From: Tunturibacter gelidoferens
GTDB lineage: Bacteria > Acidobacteriota > Terriglobia > Terriglobales > Acidobacteriaceae
Reading direction: 5' to 3'
Assembly: GCF_040358255.1 (NCBI RefSeq)
Contig: NZ_CP132938.1
Coordinates: 372,001-436,000, forward strand
DNA: 64,000 nt
The notes under the pieces are model-generated. The model made no database searches. It saw nothing but the letters and a program-made list of their open reading frames with translations, and was not told the DNA's origin. Shown here one piece after another: positions 42,989-53,116 of this stretch; within the stretch, counting starts at the first letter, position 1, and the number at the start of each line of letters is the position of its first letter. The translations under genes were made by a program, and so were the position numbers.

Positions 42989-44470
42989 CTATTTCCGCTT
43001 CCAGCGGACGCCATCTTTGGAGTCTTCGATTAGGATGCCTTTTGCGAGCAGATCGTTGCGGATGGCGTCGGCGCGGGCAAAGTTGCGGGACTTTTTGGCC
43101 TGGGTACGTTCGGCGACGAGGGCGTCGATATCGGCGTCGGAGAAGGCGAGCGTGGCGACGAGTTCGGGGGCGGCTTCGTCGATGCGACCCTCGGCTTCGG
43201 CCCACGCGAGCGCGGCCCGGGTGATGGCAGCGTCCTTGTCTTCAAGGACGGCGAAGACTGCGTCGAAGAGATTGAGGACGTCGAGGATCTCGGCGGCGTT
43301 TTCGCTGCGAAGTGTGCCTGTGTCTGCAGCGGTGTTGGCTGCGCGAACGAGATCGAAGATGGCGGCGCGGGCTTCCGCGGTGTTGAGGTCGTTCGCGAGG
43401 GCGATGGTGTACGCCATCCTTGCCTCACCGGTGAGCAGCGAGAGGGCCTGGTCGCATCCTTGAGAGAAGCCACCCTTCAACATGCGCTGGTGGAAGGTGC
43501 GCAGGCGGTCGATGGCGTTGGTCGATTCGATGAGGCTGTCGAAGGTGAAGTTCATCTGGTGGCGGTAGGGCACGGAGATGAGCAGGAAGCGGATGGCTGA
43601 GGCGCGGTGGCCTTTGAGGAGCAGGTCGCGGAGAGTGTAGAAGTTGCCCTCGGACTTCGACATCTTCTTGCCTTCGACGAGCAGGAATCGGACGTGCATC
43701 CAGTGGCGGACGAAGGGCTTTCCGGAGGCAGACTCGGATTGGGCGATCTCGTTCTCGTGGTGCGGGAACATGAGGTCTTCGCCGCCGGCGTGGAGGTCGA
43801 TATTCTCGCCGAGAAATTTGGTGGCCATGGCGGAGCACTCGATGTGCCAGCCGGGGCGGCCGGTGCCGAGTGCTGTCTCCCAAGATTGTTCGCCGGGTTT
43901 GACGGCCTTCCAGAGGGCGAAGTCGCGGGCAGCATCCTTCTCGTACTCGTCGAGGTCGACGCGGGCTCCGTCTTCGATGCCGTCAAAGTCTTTTTTAGAG
44001 AGCTTGCCGTAGTCGGGGAAGCGCGCGATGCGGAAGTACCAGGAGCCGTCTTCGGCCTGGTAGGCGATGTCTTTGGCCGCGAGCTGCTCGATGAGCGAGA
44101 CCATGTCGGGGATGCAGGCGGTGGCGTGGGAGATGTACTCAGGGCGCTGGATGCCAAGGGCATCGAGGTCCTCAAAGAAGGCGCGCTCGAACTTTTCGGT
44201 GTACTGAGCGATGGGGACGCCGGCGGCGGCGGCGTTGCGGATGATCTTGTCATCGACGTCGGTGATGTTCATGACGTGCTCGACAGGAATGCCCTGCTGG
44301 CGAATGACACGGCGGAGCACGTCGACGTGGAGGAAGGTGCGGAAGTTGCCGATGTGGCCGTAGTCGTAGACGGTGGGACCGCAGCAGTACATTCGCAGAG
44401 CTTTTTGGTCGACGGGGGCGAGGGTTTCGATCTTTCCGCCGAGGGTGTTGAAGAGTTCTATGGTTGCCAC
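42989..44470 (-). CDS. cysS: Cysteinyl-tRNA synthetase
   Basis: Class I synthetase, 493 residues. The zinc site begins with MYCCGPTVYDYGHIGNFRTF (HIGH motif as HIGN), later GRPGWHIECSAM carries another zinc cysteine; KMSKS is in EGKKMSKSEGNFYTL. The anticodon-binding C-terminal domain ends DAIRNDLLAKGILIEDSKDGVRWKRK. Intact. A duplicate of its last 85 or so bases lies about 0.9 kb downstream. It is separated by 113 bases from tsaD, which reads in the same direction. Confidence 0.97.
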   Translation of the reverse strand: MATIELFNTLGGKIETLAPVDQKALRMYCCGPTVYDYGHIGNFRTFLHVDVLRRVIRQQGIPVEHVMNITDVDDKIIRNAAAAGVPIAQYTEKFERAFFEDLDALGIQRPEYISHATACIPDMVSLIEQLAAKDIAYQAEDGSWYFRIARFPDYGKLSKKDFDGIEDGARVDLDEYEKDAARDFALWKAVKPGEQSWETALGTGRPGWHIECSAMATKFLGENIDLHAGGEDLMFPHHENEIAQSESASGKPFVRHWMHVRFLLVEGKKMSKSEGNFYTLRDLLLKGHRASAIRFLLISVPYRHQMNFTFDSLIESTNAIDRLRTFHQRMLKGGFSQGCDQALSLLTGEARMAYTIALANDLNTAEARAAIFDLVRAANTAADTGTLRSENAAEILDVLNLFDAVFAVLEDKDAAITRAALAWAEAEGRIDEAAPELVATLAFSDADIDALVAERTQAKKSRNFARADAIRNDLLAKGILIEDSKDGVRWKRK

Positions 44471-44583
44471 GTTGCTCTAGTATCCTGCCGCAGCCGGCTC
44501 GTGGCGCGGTGCAGACTGCTCTCGCTTGAGATTCCCTGATGATTTTAGCTGATTTAGCCGGACGAATTGTTGGCGAGCGAGGG

Positions 44584-45825
44584 TTACTGCTGGCCGAGGA
44601 GGAGCTGGGGGGTTGCGCCCAGGTCTTCGGAGGCGAAGTCCCGGGCCAGGAGCTTTGGCCACGCGGCGGCGGCGATCATGGCGGCGTTGTCGGTGGAGAG
44701 GGCTAACGACGGGAAGGCGATGGGGAGGTTGCGACGGTCGGCTTCGGCCTGAAGGCGGCGGCGCAGTTCGCTGTTGGCGGCTACTCCGCCGGAGACGACG
44801 ATGCTGCGCGCGCCGAGGGCTTCGGCGGCGGCGAAGGTCTGGCGCTGGAGGTTGCCGACGACGGCGTACTGAAAGGAGGCGATCAGGTCGAGCGTCTGCT
44901 GGTCACAGAGCTTGATGACAGCTTCGGACTTTGGGGTCAGGGTTGGGTCGGCAGCGAGGACAGCGCGTCGGGCTTCAATGCTGTCGCGCATGTTGTGGGT
45001 TTCGACATAGCGGAGGACTGCGGTCTTAATGCCGCTGAAGGAGAAGTCGAAGTGCGGGCCTTCGGTGTTTGTGGGGGCTTTTTTGTTGGTGACTCCCTCA
45101 CGAGGGACGCGATGTTTGATCTCGCCGAAGGTGAAGGGGACGGCGCGGGGGTTGCCGTGAGGGGCGAGGGCGTCGATCCAGGGGCCGCCCGGATAGCCGA
45201 GGCCGAGGAGCTTGGCGACCTTGTCGTAGGCTTCGCCGGCGGCGTCGTCGACGGTGCGGCCTACGTTGCGATAGGTCCAGTTGGTCTCGCCACCCTGCTC
45301 GTGGGTGGCGAGGTAGAGGTGAGTGTGGCCGCCGGAGACGACGAGCGCGAGTAAGGGGAGCTCCATGGGAAGTTCGTTTAACTGACGCGTCTCCATGAGG
45401 ACGGCGTGGATGTGGCCTTCGAGATGGTTGACGGAGATGAGGGGCTTGTCGAGGCCGAAGGTGAGCGCCTTCGCGTAGGTGATGCCGACCAGGAGTGCTC
45501 CGGCGAGTCCAGGACCTGCGGTGACGGCTACGGCGTCGAGGTCGGAGAAGGTGACTGGATGACCAGCCGCAGCGCTGGCGCGGGACATGGCCTCGCGGAC
45601 GACCGGTACGATGTTGCGCAAGTGCTCTCGGGAGGCGAGTTCGGGAACGACACCGCCGTAGTTTGAGTGGAGCGACATCTGCGAGGCGACGACATTTGAC
45701 AGGGCTTCGCTGCCTGCGCGGACGACAGCGGCTGCGGTCTCGTCGCAGGAACTTTCGATGCCGAGGATGAGGCCGGTGCCGATTGCTTGGCCACTCGTTT
45801 CGCCACACTGGGGACTTTCGCGCAT
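44584..45825 (-). CDS. tsaD: tRNA N6-threonylcarbamoyladenosine transferase TsaD
   Basis: Catalytic subunit transferring the threonylcarbamoyl group to A37 of ANN-reading tRNAs, with TsaB and TsaE. 413 residues, about 70 above the usual 340. ASKHA nucleotide-binding blocks ([55 protein letters not shown]) and the metal motif HLEGH (HxxxH) are intact. Extra length lies in a polar N-terminus (residues 1-19) and in insertions at [11 protein letters not shown] and near [15 protein letters not shown]. Start at 45825 is 21 bases from the diverging gene at 45846. Confidence 0.96.
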   Translation of the reverse strand: MRESPQCGETSGQAIGTGLILGIESSCDETAAAVVRAGSEALSNVVASQMSLHSNYGGVVPELASREHLRNIVPVVREAMSRASAAAGHPVTFSDLDAVAVTAGPGLAGALLVGITYAKALTFGLDKPLISVNHLEGHIHAVLMETRQLNELPMELPLLALVVSGGHTHLYLATHEQGGETNWTYRNVGRTVDDAAGEAYDKVAKLLGLGYPGGPWIDALAPHGNPRAVPFTFGEIKHRVPREGVTNKKAPTNTEGPHFDFSFSGIKTAVLRYVETHNMRDSIEARRAVLAADPTLTPKSEAVIKLCDQQTLDLIASFQYAVVGNLQRQTFAAAEALGARSIVVSGGVAANSELRRRLQAEADRRNLPIAFPSLALSTDNAAMIAAAAWPKLLARDFASEDLGATPQLLLGQQ

Positions 45826-45845
45826 CTCTCTATCATAGGGGAAGC

Positions 45846-47234
45846 ATGAGCGAGCTTTGGGGCGAGAACTCGAGGTACAGGGCAGCGCGAGAGATCGTGG
45901 TGTCTCTGCGAGCGGCGGGGTATAAAGCCTACTTCGCGGGTGGTTGCGTGCGGGATCTGCTGCATGGAGTTGAGGCGAAGGACTTTGATGTAGCGACGAG
46001 CGCGACGCCGGATGTGGTAATGAGCATGTTTGCGAAGACTTATTCGGTTGGTGCGCACTTTGGGGTGGTTCTGGTCTGCTCGCCGGATGGAGACAGCGAT
46101 GAGATTGCTACCGAGGTTGCTACGTTTCGGCATGATGGGGCTTACAGCGACGGGAGGAGGCCGGATGCGGTGCGGTTTTCGACCGATCCGCGTGAGGATG
46201 TGCAGCGGCGCGACTTTACGATCAACGGAATGCTGTTCGATCCGCTGGCAGGGCCGGGCGAGGAGGCGATTCTTGACTTCGTTGGTGGGCGTGAGGACCT
46301 GACGAAGCATCGGGTACGGACGATTGGCGTCGCGAAGGAGCGATTTACCGAAGACAAACTGCGGATGCTGCGGGCGGTGCGGTTTGCGGCTCGGCTGGAG
46401 TTCGAAATAGATTCCGCGACTGCTGCGGCGGTCAAGGAGTTGGCAGCAGAGATTACGCAGGTCAGCCTGGAGAGGATTCGTGATGAGTTGACGCTGATGT
46501 TGACGGAGGGACATGCGCGGCGGGCGTTCGAGATGCTGTATGAGTACGGCTTGTTGCAGCACATTCTGCCTGAGGCCGTGAAGATGCGCGGGGTAGAGCA
46601 GCCGCCACAGTTTCATCCGGAGGGTGATGTGTGGGTGCACACAATGTTGTTGCTTGAGAAGCTGAAGCCGGGTGTATCGCCGACGCTCGCGTGGGGAGCG
46701 CTGGTACACGACATCGGCAAGCCTGCTACATTTCGTCCACCTGATCCCAAGAAGCCGGGGGACCGCATCCGGTTCGATGGACACGTTGAAGTGGGAGTCC
46801 GCATCGCCAAGACAATTCTTGCGCGGCTGCGATTTTCTAATGAAGACACCGAGCAGATCGTCGCACTGGTGAAGAACCACATGCGCTTTGGAGACATTCT
46901 GCAGATGCGCGAGTCGACGCTGAAACGGTTTCTTCGGCTGCCGAAGTTCGACGAACATCTTGGGCTGCACTGGATGGATTGCATGTCGGCGCATGGGGAC
47001 CTTCGGCTGTACGAGTTTGCGAAGGAGCGGTATGAAGCGGCACCTGTCGAAGAGATGCGACCGAAGCTGCTGGTAACGGGACGGGATCTGATTGCTGCGG
47101 GATATCGCCCGAGCCCGCAGTTTAAAGAGATGCTGGAGGCTGCGGAGGACGCTCAGCTTGAGGGTTTAGCGACTACAACCGAAGAGGGTCTGGCCGTCGT
47201 GAGGGCGCGCTGGGGTGAACCGCGCGACGCGTAG
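45846..47234 (+). CDS. CCA tRNA nucleotidyltransferase / poly(A) polymerase with HD domain
   Basis: Adds CCA to tRNA 3' ends or A residues to RNA. 462 residues. The class II nucleotidyltransferase head has [10 protein letters not shown] and the metal motif DFDVAT, then [10 protein letters not shown] and [15 protein letters not shown]. The C-terminal part contains an HD-type motif ([11 protein letters not shown], about residue 290) and FVKNH-like segment. The start is the ATG at 45846, after AGGGGAAG, as an upstream ATG lies within the opposing tsaD gene. CCA-adding and poly(A) activities cannot be told apart without structure-level analysis. Confidence 0.92.
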   Translation: MSELWGENSRYRAAREIVVSLRAAGYKAYFAGGCVRDLLHGVEAKDFDVATSATPDVVMSMFAKTYSVGAHFGVVLVCSPDGDSDEIATEVATFRHDGAYSDGRRPDAVRFSTDPREDVQRRDFTINGMLFDPLAGPGEEAILDFVGGREDLTKHRVRTIGVAKERFTEDKLRMLRAVRFAARLEFEIDSATAAAVKELAAEITQVSLERIRDELTLMLTEGHARRAFEMLYEYGLLQHILPEAVKMRGVEQPPQFHPEGDVWVHTMLLLEKLKPGVSPTLAWGALVHDIGKPATFRPPDPKKPGDRIRFDGHVEVGVRIAKTILARLRFSNEDTEQIVALVKNHMRFGDILQMRESTLKRFLRLPKFDEHLGLHWMDCMSAHGDLRLYEFAKERYEAAPVEEMRPKLLVTGRDLIAAGYRPSPQFKEMLEAAEDAQLEGLATTTEEGLAVVRARWGEPRDA

Positions 47235-47426
47235 ACTCCCCATGAAAAAAGTTGTCTGGCAGCGCGTAAGGGGGTCTCAGCCGAGCCAGTTTGGATGCGA
47301 CAGAGGCGTCTGCCGGATGCATTTTTGTAACGGATTTGTCATCGCTAATTCGGGTGTAATGTTGAGAGAGATGGAGTGGTCAGACAGAGCATCGCCTGCT
47401 ATTCTGCTTTGCATCTTAGAGGGCCT

Positions 47427-50400
47427 ATGGCTACTACGAAATCGCTGCTGAACACTCCTGCCGAGCACACTCCGAATACACAGTTGACCATTGATGGACT
47501 GCAGGTGCCTGGGCGATCCGGTGAACTGTTGATCGACCTGCTGAATCGGCGCACCGCGGTGAGTGCACAGAAGCCTGTGCCGCAGGTCTGCTACATGAAG
47601 CAGATGGGGCCTATCGAAAGCTGCGACACCTGTCTGGTGAAGGTGAATGGAGAGCTGGCTCGGGCGTGTTCGACCAGAGTCGTCGCGGGAATGAAGGTGG
47701 AGACCGCCGGGGAGACTGTCGACATCGCACAGCGCGAGGCCTTCGACCGCATCCTCGAGAATCACATGTTGTACTGCACGGTATGCGACAACAACAATCA
47801 GAACTGCACGATCCACAATACGACGGCGGTTCTGGATGTGAAGCACCAGCACCGCGAGTACAAGCGGAAGCCGTATGAAAAGGACATGTCGAACCCGTTC
47901 TACCGCTACGATCCGGACCAGTGCATTCTGTGCGGGCGGTGTGTGGAGTCGTGCCAGAACGTGCAGGTGAATGAGACGCTGTCGATCGACTGGGAGAGCG
48001 ATCATCCGCGGGTGCTGTGGGATGGTGGGACGCAGATTGAAGGCTCGAGCTGCGTCTCATGTGGGCACTGTGTCACGGTCTGTCCGTGCAATGCGCTGAT
48101 GGAGAAGTCGATGCTGGGCGAGGCCGGCTACATGACCGATCTGCCAGCGGCAACGTTGAACAACATGATCGACGTGGTGAAGGGTGTCGAACCGCCGATC
48201 GGATATGGGCCGATCCTGTCGCTCTCTGAGATGGAGTCGGAGATGCGCAACGAACGCACCAAACGCACCAAGACAGTGTGCACCTACTGCGCGGTGGGAT
48301 GCAGCTTCGAGGTGTGGACCAAGGAACGTCACATTCTGAAGATAGAGCCGACACATGGACCTGCGAATGGGATCTCGACCTGCGTGAAGGGCAAGTTCGC
48401 GTGGGGGCATATCAACTCCGATGATCGGCTGGTGAAGCCTCTGCTGCGCGATGGAGAGAGCTTCCGCGAGATCGAATGGGAGGAGGCGCTCGACATCATC
48501 GAGCACACCTTCAAACGCATCAAGAACGAGCATGGACCGGATGCGCTGGCGTTTATCGCCTCATCGAAGTGCACCAATGAAGAGAGCTTCGTGATGCAGA
48601 AGCTGGCTCGCGCGGTGATCGGCACCAACAACGTCGACAACTGCGCTCGCTACTGCCAGAACCCTGCAACGATGGGACTGCAGCGCACCGTTGGCTACGG
48701 CGGCGACTCGGGTTCGATTGCAGATATCGAAAAAGCCGGGCTGGTGTTGATCGTTGGGGCGAATCCTGCGGAGAATCACCCTGTGCTTTGCACGCGGGTG
48801 AAGCGCTCGCATAAGCATCGCGGGCAGCGGCTGATCGTCGCTGATCTGCGCAAGCATGAGATGGCCGAACGCGCGGATATCTTCTTCCGTCCGAACCCTT
48901 CAACCGACGCGGTGTGGATGTGTGCGGTGTCGAAGTACATCATTGACAGCGGCCTGGCGAAGATGGACTTCGTCAACAAATGGGTGAATCATTTCGATGA
49001 GTTCAAGAAGTCGCTTGAACCGTTCACCCTGGAGTATGCCGAGAAGATTACTGGTGTTCCCGCGGCGACACTGACGACGGTGGCGCATGAGATTGCAGGG
49101 GCGGATGGGACGTGCATCCTGTTTGCGATGGGCGTGACGCAGCATTGTGGCGGATCGGATACGGCGACCGCGCTCTCGAATCTGCTGCTGGTCACTGGAA
49201 ACTACATGCGGCCAGGGGCGGGCGCTTATCCGCTGCGCGGCCACAATAATGTGCAGGGAGCGAGCGATTACGGGTCGATGCCGAATGTCTTCAGCGGCTA
49301 TCAGAAGGTGGACGATCCGGAGGTTCGTGCGAAGTTCGAGGCAGACTGGGGCGTCACGCTGCCGACCACGACGGGCAAAGACAATCACGAGATGGTTGAG
49401 GCAATTCTGGATGGAACGCTGAAGTCGCTTTACATCAAAGGTGAGGACACGATCACCTCTGACTCGAACGCGAACTTTGTCGGGAGCGCGCTGGAGAAGC
49501 TCGAGTTCCTGATTGTGCAGGACATCAACTTTTCAGAGACTTGCCGTTTTGCCGACCTGATCCTGCCGGCAGCGGCATCGCTTGAAAAAGACGGGACCTA
49601 CACCAGCACAGAGCGCCGCATTCAACGCATCAACAAGGCGATGGAGCCGTTGGGTGAGTCGAAGGCCGATTGGGAGATCATTCAGCTGATTGCCAATCGG
49701 ATGGGCGGTAACTGGAACTACAAACATCCTTCCGAGATCATGGACGAGGTGGCGCGGCTAACTCCGCTGTTTGCCGGGGTGAGCTATACGCGGCTGGAGG
49801 GCTTCGATAGCCTGCAGTGGCCGGTACATGCGGACGGAACCGACTCGCCGCTGTTGTTTACCGAGGGCTTTCCTTTTCCCGATGGTAGGGCGAAGTTCTA
49901 TCCGATCGAGTACGTTCCGCCATCGGAGGAGACTAGTTCGGTTTACGATCTGCACCTCAACAACGGCCGTTTGCTAGAGCATTTTGAGCAGGGCAGCATG
50001 ACCTTCCGTACACCGGGTATTCGGGAGATTACGCCGAATAGCTGGATCGAGGTTTCGCCGGAGCTGGCGGCTGAACGCGGAGTGACTACTGGACGCTTCG
50101 TGCAGGTGACCTCGCCGCATGGCAAGGTTCGTGTGCAGGTGTTGGTGTCCGAGCGCGTGAAGGGCAAGCAGCTCTACATGACGCTGAACTCAGTGGACGA
50201 ACCGGTGAACCGGCTGACCAGCAGTTTTACCGATCGCGCGACGCATACTCCTGCATTCAAAGAGACGGCCGTGAGCATGACGGTGTTGCCGGAGCAGGGC
50301 GAGAATCCTCTGCCGCGGAGAAACTTCCGTTACGGCACGCGCACTCCACAGCCGGGTCTCGAGATCGAGCGCAAATGGGCACGCAAGGATTACCATCTGC

Positions 50401-50453
50401 CCGGCACCGCTGCCTCTGACAAACTCGTTCAGATTACCTCCAATACCGTCTAA
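47427..50453 (+). CDS. Formate dehydrogenase alpha subunit, YjgC/ForC type
   Basis: 1008-residue molybdo/tungsto-bis-MGD oxidoreductase. In order: a 2Fe-2S-type region (C54-to-C80 area; MGPIESCDTCLVKVNG), a His-Cys3 cluster (HMLYCTVCDNNNQNC), two ferredoxin clusters (CILCGRCVESC; CVSCGHCVTVC), then the 4Fe-4S CTYCAVGCSF and the bis-MGD domain. The metal ligand is Cys410 in NVDNCARYCQNPA, with Gln in place of the usual catalytic His after Cys/Sec. This and the whole sequence resemble Bacillus YjgC/YrhE (ForC) as I remember it. The start is at 47427 (GAGG before the ATG). The DUF1641 gene follows by 36 bases, as in Bacillus. Confidence 0.9.
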   Translation: MATTKSLLNTPAEHTPNTQLTIDGLQVPGRSGELLIDLLNRRTAVSAQKPVPQVCYMKQMGPIESCDTCLVKVNGELARACSTRVVAGMKVETAGETVDIAQREAFDRILENHMLYCTVCDNNNQNCTIHNTTAVLDVKHQHREYKRKPYEKDMSNPFYRYDPDQCILCGRCVESCQNVQVNETLSIDWESDHPRVLWDGGTQIEGSSCVSCGHCVTVCPCNALMEKSMLGEAGYMTDLPAATLNNMIDVVKGVEPPIGYGPILSLSEMESEMRNERTKRTKTVCTYCAVGCSFEVWTKERHILKIEPTHGPANGISTCVKGKFAWGHINSDDRLVKPLLRDGESFREIEWEEALDIIEHTFKRIKNEHGPDALAFIASSKCTNEESFVMQKLARAVIGTNNVDNCARYCQNPATMGLQRTVGYGGDSGSIADIEKAGLVLIVGANPAENHPVLCTRVKRSHKHRGQRLIVADLRKHEMAERADIFFRPNPSTDAVWMCAVSKYIIDSGLAKMDFVNKWVNHFDEFKKSLEPFTLEYAEKITGVPAATLTTVAHEIAGADGTCILFAMGVTQHCGGSDTATALSNLLLVTGNYMRPGAGAYPLRGHNNVQGASDYGSMPNVFSGYQKVDDPEVRAKFEADWGVTLPTTTGKDNHEMVEAILDGTLKSLYIKGEDTITSDSNANFVGSALEKLEFLIVQDINFSETCRFADLILPAAASLEKDGTYTSTERRIQRINKAMEPLGESKADWEIIQLIANRMGGNWNYKHPSEIMDEVARLTPLFAGVSYTRLEGFDSLQWPVHADGTDSPLLFTEGFPFPDGRAKFYPIEYVPPSEETSSVYDLHLNNGRLLEHFEQGSMTFRTPGIREITPNSWIEVSPELAAERGVTTGRFVQVTSPHGKVRVQVLVSERVKGKQLYMTLNSVDEPVNRLTSSFTDRATHTPAFKETAVSMTVLPEQGENPLPRRNFRYGTRTPQPGLEIERKWARKDYHLPGTAASDKLVQITSNTV

Positions 50454-50489
50454 TTTTTTCGACCTCAGAGCTGTCTTTCAGGAGCTGTT

Positions 50490-50948
50490 ATGGCAAAGCC
50501 AATTGCTTTCAAACCGATTACCGTCGACTTTAAAGCCGATCTAGTGCGCAAGCTTGAGAAGGCTCCGGAAGAACATGCCGAGGCGCTGCTGCTGGCCTAC
50601 GATGTGCTTGAAGAGGCGCACCGGAAGGGTCTGCTCAGCCTGCTGCACGGCGCAATCGGCGCGAAGGATACGATCTTCAATACGTTGTCGAAGTACGCGG
50701 CGCAGCCCGAGGGCATCGCAGCAATCCGAAATCTGCTGACCGCCGCGAAGATCCTGACGGAGCTCGATCCTGAGGTGCTCGATCAGCTCTCGAAGGTGAT
50801 GGCGCATGCGACCAAAGAGCATCAGGCGGAGCGAGAGGCACCGAGCCTGTGGCAGCTGGCCAGACGCGCGACGAGCGAAGACAGCCGCCGCGGACTCTCG
50901 TTCATGACGCTGGTTCTCTCCGGGCTGGGCAGGTCGCTGAAGAACTAA
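50490..50948 (+). CDS. DUF1641 protein, ForE/YjgD-like partner of the formate dehydrogenase
   Basis: 152 residues. DUF1641 is recognised from the all-helical pattern VFDVLEEAHRKGLLSLLHGAIGAKDTIFNTLSKYAAQPEGIAAIRNLL and the ending SFMTLVLSGLGRSLKN; in Bacillus the homologous gene follows yjgC/yrhE. As I recall, ForE links ForC to the quinone pool, so this pair may be a membrane-associated respiratory formate dehydrogenase. There is no obvious TM helix; amphipathic helices could bind the membrane. It starts 36 bases after the alpha subunit and is probably in the same operon. Confidence 0.85.
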   Translation: MAKPIAFKPITVDFKADLVRKLEKAPEEHAEALLLAYDVLEEAHRKGLLSLLHGAIGAKDTIFNTLSKYAAQPEGIAAIRNLLTAAKILTELDPEVLDQLSKVMAHATKEHQAEREAPSLWQLARRATSEDSRRGLSFMTLVLSGLGRSLKN

Positions 50949-51003
50949 GCAACACGATCCCAGGGGAACGCGCGGTGTCGCGGGCTATGGTCAAATAAAC
51001 GAT

Positions 51004-51840
51004 GTGACTCATTCTTTCGATATAGGCAGTGCACCACATCAGGTCCCGGTAGGCCGGGGCAAGCTTTTTCTCATTGCAGGACCGTGTGTGATCGAGTCCG
51101 AGAGCCATGCACGCATGATGGCAGATGCAATTCAACGCATCACCTCAGACCTCGGCGTTCCTTACGTCTTCAAGGCCAGCTACGATAAGGCCAATCGAAC
51201 CTCTATCAAGAGCTTTCGCGGGCCGGGGCTGGTGGAGGGTTGCCGCATTCTTCGCATGATCGGGGAGAATACGGGCCTGCCTGTGTTGACCGATGTGCAC
51301 ACCGCCGCAGATTGCGACGCTGTTGCCGAAGCAGTGGATGTGCTGCAGATTCCGGCGTTTCTCTGTCGCCAGACGGATCTGCTGATCGCGGCAGCCGAGG
51401 CAACGAAGAAGACCGGTGGCGCGATCAACGTGAAGAAGGGCCAGTTTGTCGCGCCCTGGGACATGCGGCACGCCGTCGAAAAGATTCGCGAGAGCGGAAA
51501 CGAGCGTGTCTCGCTGACCGAACGCGGCGCGAGCTTCGGATACAACAACTTGGTGGTGGATATGCGTTCGCTGCCGGTGATGCGTGGGTTTGCGCCGGTG
51601 GTCTTCGATGGCACCCACTCTGTCCAGACGCCTTCAGCGGGCAACGGCGTTAGCGGCGGGCAGCCGGAGTTCATCCCCGTGCTGGCTCGCGCGGCAGTCG
51701 CCGCTGGGGTGGATGGTGTCTTTCTTGAAGTTCATAACAATCCTGCTGAGGCGAAGTCCGATGGAGCCAATGCGCTTCATCTAAACCATCTTAAGGCTGT
51801 GCTGGAGCAGCTGCTGGCGGTGCAACATGCCGTTCGCTAG
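51004..51840 (+). CDS. kdsA: 3-deoxy-8-phosphooctulonate synthase
   Basis: Condenses phosphoenolpyruvate and arabinose-5-phosphate in the first step of Kdo synthesis for lipopolysaccharide. 278 residues, GTG start at 51004. The PEP-site blocks are intact (FKASYDKANRTSIKSFRGPG; LPVLTDVH; KKGQFVAPWDM; FDGTHSVQTPS; DGVFLEVHNNPAEAKSDGANAL). Cys28 in AGPCVIES is the ligand of the metal-dependent class, in contrast to Asn in the metal-independent E. coli type. It does not sit with kdsB or waaA. Repeat copy 4 begins seven bases after its stop. Confidence 0.96.
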   Translation: MTHSFDIGSAPHQVPVGRGKLFLIAGPCVIESESHARMMADAIQRITSDLGVPYVFKASYDKANRTSIKSFRGPGLVEGCRILRMIGENTGLPVLTDVHTAADCDAVAEAVDVLQIPAFLCRQTDLLIAAAEATKKTGGAINVKKGQFVAPWDMRHAVEKIRESGNERVSLTERGASFGYNNLVVDMRSLPVMRGFAPVVFDGTHSVQTPSAGNGVSGGQPEFIPVLARAAVAAGVDGVFLEVHNNPAEAKSDGANALHLNHLKAVLEQLLAVQHAVR

Positions 51841-51846
51841 AAGAAC

Positions 51847-52054
51847 GTCCTGCCGGACGGGGCCTCCTGCGCGGAGGGCGGTCACTTCGTGACTTGTATA
51901 CCTTGTCTTGGTTTGGGAATAGGCTGGGTCCTCGCGATGCTCGGGCGTAATCTTCGTGCCGACCAGCGGGAGGCTCTATACAGCCAATTCTGCCTAGACC
52001 GGTAGACGCGTCACGAAGTGACCGCCCGCGCGCACCGGGCACGTCCGGCAGGAC
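51847..52054. repeat. Nested palindromic intergenic element, copy 4
   Basis: Ends GTCCTGCCGGACGGG and CGTCCGGCAGGAC pair (51847 and 52042-52054). Inside, GGTCACTTCGTGAC (51880-51893) pairs with GTCACGAAGTGACC (52010-52023). In the core the right arm CCGACCAGCGGGAGG remains near 51959 but its left partner is gone. It lies at the 3' end of kdsA, with a separate terminator for the OmpA gene beyond it. Confidence 0.85.
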
Positions 52055-52063
52055 ATTACCGCT

Positions 52064-52092
52064 TAAAAAAAGCGGCCCCTCAGTGAGGGGCC
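52064..52092 (-). terminator. Terminator of the OmpA-like gene
   Basis: GGCCCCTCA (52074 on) pairs with TGAGGGGCC up to 52092; on the minus strand it is followed by a run of seven T. It lies about 110 bases beyond the OmpA-like stop. Confidence 0.82.
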
Positions 52093-52204
52093 AATCTGCC
52101 TTGGTTCTCTCTGGTTAGGAGAGGTTTTTGCGAGTGCGCTCTAGGTCGCTATCTCGGCAAACTTGCGGACGGTGCGGGACTAACTACACCGTCCTGGGGG
52201 AGGG

Positions 52205-53116
52205 CTACTGATTCACCTCTTGTGGTGAACTTACTCCCGCGTGGGAGGTCTTTGGCGTTGCTGTTGCGCTGGACGCCGAGTCGGAGCTCATCGATGCCAG
52301 GCTGTTATGGAGCAGCGTGACGCGAACACCGTTTACGACTGCCTGCTCGCCATCTGCCGGCTTGGCGGTGTTCTTGCCGAGGCCAGTCTTGTAGATGCGG
52401 TAGACCGGAACCTGATGTTCGGTGACGAGGTAACGGACGACAGAGTCAGCCATTGCCTGCGAGGTCTGAACACCGGATTTGCTATAACCCTGCACTTCGA
52501 TGATGTAGCCCTTCTCGCCAGAAAGTGTAGTGGCGAGATTGTCGAGATCGGATTTACCGGTGGGCCCGAGAGCGGTACGACCCGAGGCAAACTTCACTGA
52601 TGTCGAAGAGACTGTCTGGTATTGATCGAGATTGCCGACCGTGTTGCCGAGGGAATCTGTGCGGCTACTTGCATTACCGGCAAGGGTCTGGGCGGAGTTC
52701 GCACGATTCGCCGCATCCTGTGCATGCTGATCGGCGGTGTTTGCCGAATTCATTGCATTCTTGATGCGAGCCTGCGAACGGGAGTCTACATCCTTGATAT
52801 CGTTAGCGTTCTTAGACTGAAGCTGATCGAGTTCGTTGACCTGACCCTTGATCGGAGCTGTCTGCCTGTTTACCCACTTCTTGCGGGCAAACGGGTTCAT
52901 GTGGCCCCAGAAGCCTTCCTTCGATTGATCAGCGAGGGGCTTGCCGGTGGCGTAGGTGGACTTGTCGTCTGGACTCGTTGCGCCCGAAGTCGAGCTGGCT
53001 GCTGCTGGGTCTGTTGTCTGCGTCGCGGGAGTGCTCGTCTGAGCGAATGCCGAGATGCCCAATGCACTACCTAACAGTAAAGCTGGGAGGCCGAAAGTAG
53101 TTCCGGATTTCATCAT
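52205..53116 (-). CDS. OmpA-family protein
   Basis: About 303 residues, signal peptide (KSGTTFGLPALLLGSALGISAFAQ). AAAAGGAGAG precedes the ATG at 53116 (MMKS...), so I reject the earlier start at 53167. Residues about 30-75 are low complexity, then a heptad-like helical/coiled-coil region (NANDIKDVDSRSQARIKNAMNSANTADQHAQDAANRANSAQTLAGNASSRTDS), and the last 110 residues form an OmpA_C peptidoglycan-binding domain (VKFASGRTALGPTGKSDLDNLATTL ... EVQGYSKSG ... VVRYLVTEHQVPVYRIYKTGLGKN). No N-terminal beta-barrel is evident; it may tether the periphery to peptidoglycan. Confidence 0.88.
   Translation of the reverse strand: MMKSGTTFGLPALLLGSALGISAFAQTSTPATQTTDPAAASSTSGATSPDDKSTYATGKPLADQSKEGFWGHMNPFARKKWVNRQTAPIKGQVNELDQLQSKNANDIKDVDSRSQARIKNAMNSANTADQHAQDAANRANSAQTLAGNASSRTDSLGNTVGNLDQYQTVSSTSVKFASGRTALGPTGKSDLDNLATTLSGEKGYIIEVQGYSKSGVQTSQAMADSVVRYLVTEHQVPVYRIYKTGLGKNTAKPADGEQAVVNGVRVTLLHNSLASMSSDSASSATATPKTSHAGVSSPQEVNQ

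Noticed and set aside
45528..46994. Minus-strand frame across the CCA/poly(A) nucleotidyltransferase
   Set aside because: Arg/His/Pro-rich and overlapping two real genes.
12778..52054. Insertion sequence with transposase
   Set aside because: The four palindromic elements hold no coding capacity and no transposase lies in the window; they are at most non-autonomous.
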